Source: Platerodrilus igneus (taxonomy: Eukaryota; Arthropoda; Insecta; Coleoptera; Lycidae). Taken from it: a DNA stretch of 64,000 nucleotides. The position numbers were made by a program, and so were the translations under genes. Shown here piece by piece: positions 11,099 through 19,983 of the stretch. The notes under the pieces were generated by a model. The model was not told the origin of the DNA. It saw only the letters and a program-made list of their open reading frames with translations, and did not search any database. Numbering within the stretch: the stretch's first letter is position 1; each line of letters opens with the position of its first letter. The stretch is taken from NCBI GenBank assembly GCA_036346225.1, contig JARFIW010000942.1, forward strand, positions 3,307,001 to 3,371,000, written 5' to 3'.

Positions 11099-11555
11099 TA
11101 CGAAGGCGTAGAAAGGCCACAAAAAAATCGCTCTACTTATTTTAGTTAAATTTCGACTTCGATGTCGAAATTTAGTTAAATTTCGACTTCAATGTCGAAA
11201 TTTAGTTAAATTTCGACTTCGATCTTGAAATTTAGTTAAATTTCGACTTTGATCTCGAAATTTAATTAAATTTTACTTCCATCTCGAAATTTAGTTAAAT
11301 TTCGACTTCGATGTCGAAATTTAGTTAAATTTCGACTTCGATCTTGAAATACCAACAAGAATAAACATTTGACTGTAAGTTAAAAATCCAGCAAAATTTT
11401 GAGATAGAATTCGAAATTTAAGTAAATTTCGAGATCGAAGTCGAAATTTAACTAAATTTTGAGATGGAAGTCGAAATTTAACTAAATTTCGACATCGAAG
11501 TCAAAATTTAACTAAAATAATGAGCGAATTTTTGTGGCCCTTTGACGCCTTCGTA
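11099..11555. mobile_element. Fold-back element with 30-bp repeats in its arms
   Basis: The element begins TACGAAGGCGTAGAAAGGCC and ends with the complementary GGCCCTTTGACGCCTTCGTA. It is flanked by an exact 6-bp duplication, AAAAGT (11093-11098 and 11556-11561). The left arm holds about seven copies and the right arm about four inverted copies of a 30-base unit around TTTCGACTTCGATGTCGAAA, which is itself nearly palindromic. A loop of about 40-50 bases separates the arms. No coding capacity. Long arms made of short internal tandem repeats are the pattern known from Foldback-type elements; the mobilising family is unknown. Confidence 0.8.
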
Positions 11556-13189
11556 AAAAGTACTCTAAAAGATTTAATTAAATAAACAACTTGGCAAGTC
11601 ATAAAACGACGTGAACGGAAGCCGCAACACAACACGCCCGAATAATACATTATAATAACACTAAGAATCCCAGTTAAACAAGCAGGTTTAAAAATGCGTA
11701 AGATACAAAACGCATATAATTTAATACATAAAATAAATTAAGACTACGTGATCAGAAAGGTAAAATCCAACACCTGATAGATTACAAATAAATACGGCAT
11801 GGCGATAAAAGCAAAGTTCATCAAATTTATTGTACAAGCAAAACGTACGTGACCAGGAAATATGAAAATCCAACAGAACCAATGCAATAACTAACTTGAA
11901 ATCTTACGTGCAGGAAATAGAGCATCAATTTAGTTATACACAAAAATCCATAGGAATACCCAAAATCTTGTATATAAGAATCACGTACAAAGCTTAACTG
12001 CTCAACTATGCACTTGTCAACGGATCAGCGGTTCCTTTTAAATACGACCGGATTTGTATACAAATCAGTTTAATATGAATTAAAGCATAGTTCACATCAC
12101 CTAAAAAAAATATTGACGTGAAAGAATTAGAAGTGAGTTTATAGTTAATAAAGATTATAATGGTGATAATGCAAAATTAATTTCTAAAAACGTAAGTAAC
12201 AAAAGGTTGTTTTTAAATCAAATTATAAGTTTTTCATTAACAAAAGGACTCTGAATAATTACTGGATCCAATGAGGAAATTTAACAAGTATATGATTCAA
12301 TTATTAATTACTGGATATATCCAGGAAGTTTAAGAAAGGACGCTAAAATAATTTAAAGAATTAATTAGGAGAAGCCATGACAAGAGAAATGCAGACTATA
12401 TCTAAAGTAGATCTGGATTCAATGTTGGGACTATTTACATCATTAAGCTGAATACGGGAGCAGTTGGGACAAGAACTGGTTCGAGCTGGAGACAACAAGC
12501 CAATCTGAATGTTTTGTTGTGTTTTATTTTAGGAATATTTTAAAAATTTGCTTTTATGAAAACTTTATGTTAGGGTCAACAAAGATCGTTTTGAGTACAC
12601 GTTATAAATTACGTAAAAATTAAAGGAAGTCTAATGAACGTTTGTAGGGCTTCAACTAATAATAATAAGGGCTGGCTTTTTGTTTAATTAACGGGAATGA
12701 GAATTATAAAAAGAATTTAATTCAATTATTCAAAGGAAGTTCTTTTCAAAGATTTATTAAACGTTTTATACATTGTAAATATTTTGAGAATATTATAGTA
12801 GTTGTGTTTTGACTTAAAGAAACAAGAAGTAGAGGTAAAAGGAAAATTTGTGATTTTGTTGTATTGTCGCAAAATCCGTACGTGATTTAAACTGAGCTAG
12901 TCGAGGTATTAAAAATTAAAATTAAAATTGAAATTGATAAAAAGAAAAATTTTAACCTTTTTATTTCACAAAAAAGGGGCACCGGGTTATTGTAACGATA
13001 TCACAGCAAAGGAATGTCGCATCAACTGGGGCTAGACCAGAATATCATACCAAAAAATTATATGACACCAACAACGTGGGACCCGACTAAAATATCACAA
13101 CAAAAATTATATGACGCCACCAACGTGGGACTCGACTAGAATATCATACCAATATATATTGCTATGGACGATAGTTGGGAATGATGTGC

Positions 13190-13792
13190 CCAACCGTTGG
13201 GCTTTAACAGAAAATAGAAGTGCGGTGAAATATTGCGTCAAGATACTCGAATTACCTTGCTAGCTCAGTTCAAATGAAACAACGAAATGCAACATCAATC
13301 TTATCAAATATTCATTAGCAAACAATCCTTTAAATAATAATTGCTACAACCACTTATTTTTCTTTAGCACACACTATCCAAAAATATATTTCTTACACAC
13401 AAAGCATTAAAATCTACAAATAAAGTTCAATATCGTCCGCACGTATTAAGTCTAAAAAATTTTTATAACTACCTTAAAATCTATCTTTCACAAACTTTCC
13501 TTATGTAAATCACGCGATGTACAAGTTTCTTTAAAAATTTGCATGAATAATTTTAATAATTCCTTCCTACTTTCGTAGTTAAACGTAGCTGACCAAATAC
13601 GTCTAACACACCCTCATATAATAGTTGAATTTCAATTAAAAATAAATTAAATTATCCACTTACAGAAAAAATAATCTACGCACAAGTTCTTTCGTAATTT
13701 AACCCTCCCAAGTACAAAAAATAAGCAAAATTTCTTTTAAAAAGATTTACCGTTAATTATGCTTATTGCTCTTTTTCTTCTCGTATGTCTTA
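13190..13792. other. AT-rich interval without recognised features
   Basis: No protein-like frame and no identified repeat between the LTR-like array and the 5' end of the RTE-like copy. Confidence 0.5.
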
Positions 13793-15066
13793 AGACCATT
13801 CCAAATGAACCTGCACCTTGACGTAGTTGTAGATTACTAGAACGGGTGGAACGGCTTGAGTGTTCCATTGAGCTAAAGATCCGAACCAAAGGTTTTACCA
13901 AATTGGAGTGGTCTTTGGTAAGGGACCAGACTAGGACAGTTCCCCGGAAGAAGGCAGTGGCTCTTTCAGTACTTAGATTGGCAGAGACCATAGGAGTTGG
14001 CATAGCATTCTAAGACACTACTGCGATGTGGAAGGCAACGGGAAACCACCACATTACCTCCTAAGTACCCAGCGTACTTAAATTGTAATAAACATGATGG
14101 CATTCTCTGGGGTAAAAGATTCCGGAGCAAAAATGGTCCCCTATTCGGATTTCCAGGAGGGGACTACTCCGGAGGATGAAATGCCAAAAGTTTAGAATAA
14201 GAATGGGGAACGTTTTGCGAGTCGGAGCGTCTGAAGTATCCAGAAAGTAGGTAAGCCAGAGAACTTAAAAATTGAAATTGTTAGGTTAGCAATAGACAGT
14301 AGGGATCAGCGAAGCTTGGTGACCAGAGGTGGGTTTTTTTAATGCAGTGATAGACGAGGGTAGGGAAAGAACGGTAGTAGGTTTATTTGGTTTAGGCACG
14401 AGAAACGACAAGGAAAATGGGCTGGTAGAATTTTGTGACAAGAACAATTTAATCATCACAAACACATTTCAACATCATGCTAGAAGACGATATACGTGGA
14501 ATAGGAAGATATCAAACAGATTACATTCTTGTTAGACAACAGTTTAGGAATCAAGTAAAAGACTGTAGAAGCTACCCAGATTCAAATATAGGCACGGACC
14601 ATAACATCGTCACTAGGAAGGCCGCTGTTTAATTTAAAAATTTCAAAAAAAGAAACGGAAAAAGACACTTTGACTTTGAGAATCTAAAAGATAAAAATAT
14701 CCACAAAAGATTTGAAAAAGTCAAATGAATTGCTGAAAAATATCGGGAAAATTTTGTATACTTAGGAAGTAGAAATAGAATGGGTTAACATTAAATCCAG
14801 CTTAGACATGGCAGCCAGAGATATTCTGCGGTATACACAAAAAGATAATAAGAAACCATGAATAACAAAGGATATCCTTAATTTAATACAAGAAAGACGA
14901 AAATACAAAAATAGATCACACGAAACAGTAAAAAGGGATACAAAGCATAAAATGGGAAATTATTCGCAAATGAAGGAAAGCTAAAGAACAATGGATTGAT
15001 GAAAAGTGCAGAGGTACAAACTAAGATAGAATTGGAAAGACAGACAAAGCATACAAACTAATTAGA

Positions 15067-15342
15067 ATGAATTTTAGAGACATACAACCATATAGCAAAA
15101 ATATAAGGGACGCAGGACGAAACGTCACTATACAAAATCTAGGGAAATGGCAGGTATATTTAGGGAACTTATATGCAGGAGAGGAGCTATCAGCATTAGA
15201 ACAGGAATCAGACATTGAAAATGATGACTTGGGATATTTTATACTTAGAGATGAGTTTGAATTAGCATTAAAGGGTGTGAAAATGGTAAGGGGTACAGGT
15301 AAGGTGCAGGCAGAAACTCTTAAAAGCCGCTGGAAACAGTAA
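15067..15342 (+). pseudogene. Endonuclease-RT linker fragment of the RTE-like ORF2
   Basis: This is a 91-codon open stretch with NFRDIQPYSKNIRDAGRNVT, GKWQVYLGNLYAGEELSALE and FELALKGVKMVRGTGKVQAE. It corresponds to the region between endonuclease and fingers domain seen at 51760-52080. It is one surviving frame in a decayed ORF2 and would not be expressed alone. The block resembling kxAkGtGKvqaE is the equivalent of the pre-finger motif in other non-LTR reverse transcriptases. Confidence 0.7.
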
Positions 15343-15372
15343 CAGAACATCTCTTCCAACTTGTAAGCTATA

Positions 15373-15378
15373 TGTATG
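15373..15378. repeat. Target site duplication TGTATG, left copy
   Basis: Six bases directly before the AGTAGAG terminus. The unoccupied relative at 52123-52140 shows the single-copy context ATGTATAAAACAGGCG. Confidence 0.85.
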
Positions 15379-15832
15379 AGTAGAGTATAATTGGGGCTCC
15401 TGGCGCCACATTTCCTCCAGAATCCCACATTTCCTTACTCATCTGGACCAAAAAGTTTTCTTCGACTAACCATTTTTCATCTTTCGAGATAAATATATAT
15501 ATCTTAAATTTTTCATCTTTCGAGATAAATGAGCATCCTCATTTCCTCCCACATCTGGATCAAATAGTTTTCTTCGACTAGCCATTTTTTATCTTTCATC
15601 TGAGCCAAATAGTTGTCTTCGTCTAACCAATGCATCTTTCGAGATAAACCTATCTTGTTTGGTATCAATTAATATTAGAATTTTCTCAGCTACCCGAATC
15701 TTTAGGAATTTTTTAGATTGCACCATCCCCAAGGGAGCTACCCTAATGTTAAGATTTCTTACCTGTAGCGACTTTTGAGCGTTCTTATAAATTTTTTTAG
15801 TCATGCAATACATTAAATTAGTCTACAATTTC
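15379..15832. repeat. Left TIR of the 7.9-kb Polinton-like element
   Basis: Inverted match to 22842-23254. It carries one extra copy of a short CATCTTTCGAGATAAA segment near 15499-15531, which accounts for its greater length. Both TIRs contain a 74-codon frame (15589-15813 minus here, 22856-23080 plus at the other end). It reads MYCMTKKIYKNAQKSLQV and ends SKDALVRRR-LFGSDER with only a few differences, so it may be the relic of a TIR-encoded peptide. Confidence 0.9.
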
Positions 15833-16160
15833 ACGCACAACCCGAATCTGCAAACAAATTTGAAATCGGACCACGCCCTGCAAAGTTACACATATACCCT
15901 CTGCGAGATAAATCTTTCTCCACATTTCCACCCACGAGATAAACCTACCTTGTTTGGTATCAATTAATATTAGAATTTTCTAAGCTACCCGAATCTTTAG
16001 GAATTTTTTTGATAGCATCACCCCCAAGGGAGCTACCCCAATTTTAAAATTTCTTACCTGTAGCGACTTTTGAGCGTTCTTATAAATTTTTTTAACCATG
16101 TAATACATCTTGTTAGTCTAGAATTTTATGTAGAATCCGAATCTGTGAACAGATTTAAAA
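15641..16160. repeat. Subterminal direct repeat, two copies about 295 bases apart
   Basis: The block starting GAGATAAACCTA at 15641 is repeated at 15936. Both copies run through GTTTGGTATCAATTAATATT, GGGAGCTACCC and CTGTAGCGACTTTTGAGCGT. A third, partial copy sits at about 19130-19220. The repeat extends the TIR sequence inwards, so subterminal duplication has occurred. Confidence 0.8.
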
Positions 16161-16343
16161 TAGCCACCCTTACCATTTTACACACCCTCTAAATTATAAA
16201 TTTCCTGCGGCTCATACCTAAAAGAAAATCTAAAACTATTCTTAAAACTTTTATTACAGACAATTTTACTAATACAGTTTAAATTTTGTAAACCACATTT
16301 CTAAATACATATACACAATTTTTTATTCTTAACCTAGAACTTC

Positions 16344-17126
16344 TCATATCGGCTTATACTTATTAATATTTATTTCTAAATAGAGCACCTTTTCCAAAGA
16401 CCAACCGGACCCACATGTTTCAAATTCCTCTGATTTTGTTCGCATGGTTTCGCTTAAGACCTCGTACATATTTTCCAGATTACTAGAAGACGTTATAACC
16501 ACATTTTTTGTGTTAAAGGATTTCACATCGGACTTCTCTTCCCCCATTTTGGTGTAAACGCCGTAGAGTTCGCAATAGACTTTTACTGCTGTATGTTGTA
16601 TTCTTTTTTCATTAATTAAGCGAATAAATCGCTCTTTCTGCTTCCAAAGAAACTCGGACACTCCATCGTCGACACTGGCGTTCTTTATGCGATAACTAGC
16701 CATACGGTTGTTAAACGCAGTGCTAACCATTTCTACACGATCGTCGCTAGTAGCGGTAACTGATGCATTTTTATGTCTGTTGCTCCGTAAGTGTGCGGCA
16801 TAGATAGTCTTTTCCATTTCGAAATCGCATACTTTACACATAATTCGTGGTTGTTTCGTACAAGGCCCTTTAACAGCTGGCGGAGCTGAACGTTTACGGC
16901 TTAATGACATACCGTGCTGTTTTTCCTTGTGTCGCTGTAAGTTGTCCATTCTCGTAAAAGCGATTACGCAAGACCCACAGTTTAAGTACTTTGCTGCGGA
17001 CGGATGTATAAGCTTAACCGTAGACGATGTTACACCACGACATTTGTTCTGGTGCCGTTTGAGAGCATTTTTCCAGGTATAGGAAGCACCGCAAGAGTTG
17101 CACTTAAAAACGTTTGCAGATACCAT
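16344..17126 (-). pseudogene. PolB N-terminal region with three zinc fingers, truncated
   Basis: A 260-residue frame reads from ATG at 17126-17124; an ATG eight codons upstream is also possible. It carries three Cys/His zinc fingers: C9/C12/H25/C29, C50/C53/H66/H71 and C97/C100/H112/H118. A basic stretch and a helical region follow, then GSGWSLEKVLYLEININKY near the C-terminus. That last motif is the conserved block that precedes the exonuclease-polymerase domains in insect Polinton/adintovirus-type DNA polymerase B proteins. The frame stops immediately after KPI, so all exonuclease and polymerase motifs are missing here. The zinc fingers probably bind DNA or the terminal protein-primed origin, which is inference. 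PolB C-terminal scraps occur at 18925-19083 and 19504-19629 on the same strand. Confidence 0.75.
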
Positions 17127-17756
17127 TTTAATACAAAACAAAATCCGCACTATAGCACTTTGGTTAAACTTGTAAGCGAACTAACTTATAACTAAAGAGT
17201 TTACTCTTGCGCACCTGATTTATATTCCTTATACAATACAAACCGAAGGTTTCCGAAGACACCCGAACGAAGTTGAGGATTCAGCGGGGAACTAAATGAC
17301 GTCATAATCCTTGCTGCTCGTCCAATACATTTAGCGCCAATGCATGCACCCGGTTCGCATCGTCGATGGTGCGAATGCCGTTAGTAGAAACATCGGAAAC
17401 GTCTTCCATGTTATACGGATCGCGTGCATATTAAAAATCCAAAAGGGTGATAGCACACGCACACAAATTGTGTGCAAGTCGTGCTGTAGAAGATGCAGTG
17501 CTACTATAACCAAAAACTTAATAAAAACACTTTAAACCATTACTAAGGATATACCAACTTGTTGTATACAGGATACTTACTAATAAAGCAATTTAATTTT
17601 AAATTACTTCTACGTCATATTTTAGGAAATGGTGGGCTTGAATATTTTCTAAATGAATCACCGAGCGAAAGTATGTGCTTAGCAGTATTAAAATTAACCA
17701 TTAATTTCCCATTTTTACAACCATGGTTAATTATAGATTAAAATTTAATTTGTGCA
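17127..17756. other. Unassigned interior of the Polinton-like element
   Basis: No recognisable domain. Short frames on both strands (17344-17535, 17559-17741) have no protein family that I can name. Confidence 0.4.
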
Positions 17757-18470
17757 CGTTCGAGCTTCTCGTAAACTAACATATTTTATAGCAACAATGC
17801 GCTGTATAATACATGCATACCCCTTCGCCGCGCTACTGCTATTCTTGTAATTGCTAGAAAAAGTCACTCTCCTTTTTACTGTTAGGACCGATGCAAAGCA
17901 CCATTTTTTATACTTTCTATAGCACATCGCGCACTTTTTCGTCTGATGATTAAATTTTGCTTCTGTAGGCTTTTACACTTTCGCATAGCGGTCGACCGCA
18001 CGTAATGATTTCTAGAACCGGTAAGTACTTGATATCGTCCAAATAGAGAATTAGATGCTCGATGTCTGTCAACTTCCAATTCCCTCGTAAAAGGTAGAAA
18101 AAACTCAGTCAATCATCCATCTAACTTAAACTTCGACCCGCTCCTGTTCTGATAATTTACAAACATTTTTCAAACGACAATGGGCCGAGAATTTTTAAAC
18201 CTCCGGGGGATCTTTAAGTCGTGATCAATTACACATCCGAGCTACGCGTAAACTAACATATTTTGCAGCAACTGTGCACTGTATAATACACGCATACCCC
18301 TTCTCTGCGCTACTGCTATTTTTGTAATTGCTAGAAAAAGTCACTCTCCTTTTTACGGGTAGGGCCGCTAAAAAGCACCATTCCATACTTTCTTTATAAG
18401 TGTAGCACATCGCGCACTTTTTGTCGGATAATTAAATTTTTGTTTATGTAGGCCTTTACACTTTCGCTTA
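17757..18470. repeat. Diverged direct repeat, two copies of about 230 bases
   Basis: 17757-17985 and 18234-18470 share TCGTAAACTAACATATTTT, TGTATAATACA-GCATACCCCTT, TGCTAGAAAAAGTCACTCTC and CACATCGCGCACTTTTT. A second pair of related blocks lies at 18010-18110 and 19635-19730 (AAGTACTYGATA-C-TCCAAATA). In minus-strand frames these encode similar short peptides, so the interior seems to be assembled from duplicated pieces of the element's own genes. Confidence 0.7.
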
Positions 18471-18835
18471 TTTAAACATCTAATACGATCAATTAACCAC
18501 TTTCGCTTATTCTAACAGGAACCACCATACATTCCGCCACACCGTTCTTTTTGATTCCAACGATCCTATGGGCTTCCGCACACTAACACCCGACGTATCT
18601 TTTCTACTATTTGTTAAACAAAAACTACCGGCATCGCTATTGTGGACGTAAACAGATGTTTGTGGATGTGTACGACAATATGTAACCATATACATTAACC
18701 AGTCTAAGCTATTTTATTTAGTCCACGAAAACTACTATTTTTCTAAACCATAATTAATAATCGTCTTTATAGGTTCCACATTTCTACCGTTACCCAATGA
18801 CTGGTGCTACGTACATGGAAACTTTAATTTCTTAT

Positions 18836-18948
18836 TGGAGAGAATTCTTATTCTCCCGCGCACTGCTGCGTAGTTGCATGCCTACCCCTTTTGGAGGTAT
18901 ATGCTCGTTATAGGTTGTAAGACCCTTGGTTTTACTTAACTACAATTC
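18836..18948 (-). pseudogene. Small duplicated fragment of the unidentified gene
   Basis: Minus-strand text KTKGLTTYNEHIPPKGVGMQL matches KTEGLTTYNNHIFPKVVDMQL of the large gene (about 20340-20420). Nucleotide identity is high from 18836 up to about 18948 and then stops, where PolB-like coding begins. It is a chimeric junction and not a gene. Confidence 0.6.
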
Positions 18949-19083
18949 GTGAGACCTCTTTAATCTTTTTAATCGTATCTTTCTCGCCTACAATACAGTA
19001 GGACTTAACATTACTACCAACAAATTCTAATACTGGACCCCCATTAAATACGTCTTTAATTTTCCCTACAACTTTTTTTGTTG
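18925..19083 (-). pseudogene. Probable PolB fragment (palm-distal region)
   Basis: Minus-strand text KKVVGKIKDVFNGGPVLEFV, then GSNVKSYCIVGEKDTIKKIK, resembles the segment of Polinton-type PolB near the C-terminus. The family form there is an F-G--I-EFVGL-xK-Y stretch followed by a lysine-rich linker. The piece is about 50 codons long and isolated. The assignment is by pattern only. Confidence 0.45.
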
Positions 19084-19503
19084 ACAAGTGTTATATTGTA
19101 TTTATTATACGCAGGGTAGTCACTCTTTTAAGATAAATATATTTTGCTAGGTATCAACTAATATTAAATTTTTCTAGGGACCCCAAATCTGTAAATAGAT
19201 TTTAAATAGGACCACCCCATACAAAGTTATGCGTTTTAAAGACCCAAATCACTAATTTTTGCTCATCTTTATTTAACACCATTTTTAAAACCTTTTTCGC
19301 TACCCAAGACATATGCCCTAGCCAACCATCTCCCGAGAAATCTAAAACCGCCGTGTCCCGCGAATACCACGTGGAGATAACACGTATACTCTGTCAACCA
19401 GGAAGCCGGAAGGATTTGGAAGGTGGTAGAAGAACTTAAAAATTATGGAATCTTAAAACTAATATATACAATAGATTTACAAAATCCATACAAATATAAA
19501 CAA

Positions 19504-19629
19504 CTATCTTATATCTTTACACCCCCATGCGTAGATTGTTGTACTATTAGGAATGATGTACCTTTTGTCATCTTCCCTCGATAAACTAATTTTATTAATA
19601 AACTGCGTATGCAAATCGTATTCTTTACT
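19504..19629 (-). pseudogene. PolB C-terminal fragment
   Basis: Minus-strand text KEYDLHTQFINKISLSREDD, then KRYIIPNSTTIYAWG and a stop, matches the C-terminal HT-x-x-x-NKI-LS--DDKR block of Polinton-type PolB. It is equivalent to HTIAQEKIALSQHDDKR in the TIR of the 1.5-kb element. The copies clearly differ (ISLSREDDKR against IALSQHDDKR), so they come from different subfamilies of the same polymerase. Upstream sequence is a different, GC-richer repeat. Confidence 0.65.
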
Positions 19630-19734
19630 CCGGGTACATACGCAGGCAAGTACTCGATACCATCCAAATAAAGAATTGGATGCTTGGTGACTGTTAACAT
19701 CCGCTTCCCTCGTGTACGCCCAGACACATCCCAG

Positions 19735-19835
19735 CCCATGAGCACCCTGCGCATGCACACCCCTGCCCATGCGCACCCCTGCGCGTACGCACCCTGCCCA
19801 TGCTCGCTGCCCATGCGCACCCTCTCTGTGCGAGT
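19735..19835. repeat. GC-rich minisatellite (CCCATGCGCACCCCTG)n
   Basis: Five to six imperfect units built on GCCCATGCGCACCCCTGC, strikingly GC-rich in an AT-rich window. It lies between the PolB fragment and the 3' end of the large gene. Confidence 0.75.
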
Positions 19836-19983
19836 GCTATTTCGGAGTAACGTCACAGCCTTTTATAAATAAAGAACAATGTTATATACTATTATAAAAT
19901 GTTTATTCTGACATTATACATAACAAATTTAAAAATATTTAATGCCAAGCATGGGGTCATTTAAACTTAATTTTAATACAAAG

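Larger units (their letters stand above)
7140..13190 (+). repeat. Tandem array of three diverged LTR-like units (about 1.85 kb each)
   Basis: The same landmarks recur in order. One is a TA microsatellite followed by a TTGCTRTG-like or TAATGCTGTAAT motif at about 7205, 9042, 10908 and 13160. Another is a TACGTGATC-like motif. Another is AAACGTAAGTA at about 9905 and 12190. The last is GCTAGYCGAGG at about 8660, 10603 and 12896, followed by CACAGCA-TAAATATG and a CCCAA-CGTGGGGCTCG-like block. Spacings are about 1.84 and 1.86 kb, and about 1.8 kb for the third unit once the 457-bp fold-back insertion is removed. The GCCGAGG and CACAGCATTCTTGACGCCCAA blocks also end the LTR of the gypsy element at 35050-35190, so the units look like old, related LTRs without internal regions. 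Confidence 0.6.
13793..15378 (+). mobile_element. RTE-like non-LTR retrotransposon, left half (split by Polinton)
   Basis: This is the 5' region and endonuclease part of the RTE-like family, matching 50025-52128 nearly base for base in structure. The 5' region contains GATGTGGAAGGCAACGGGAA, which is also present at 50239-50258 and, inverted, near 43810. The coding part is broken into short frames and includes VVGLFGLGTRNDKENGLVEF and NNLIITNTF of the endonuclease near 14380-14470. It then shows the linker MNFRDIQPYSKNIRDAGRN (15067) up to the pre-RT region. The sequence stops at TATATGTATG and resumes at 23255 with TGTATGAGACAGGCG. Comparison with the unbroken 52110-52145 shows that the two halves were once joined. 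Confidence 0.85.

Noticed and set aside
11130..11510. CRISPR-like regular repeats of 30 bases
   Set aside because: Units are directly adjacent with no unique spacers, lie within inverted arms flanked by a target duplication, and the genome is eukaryotic.
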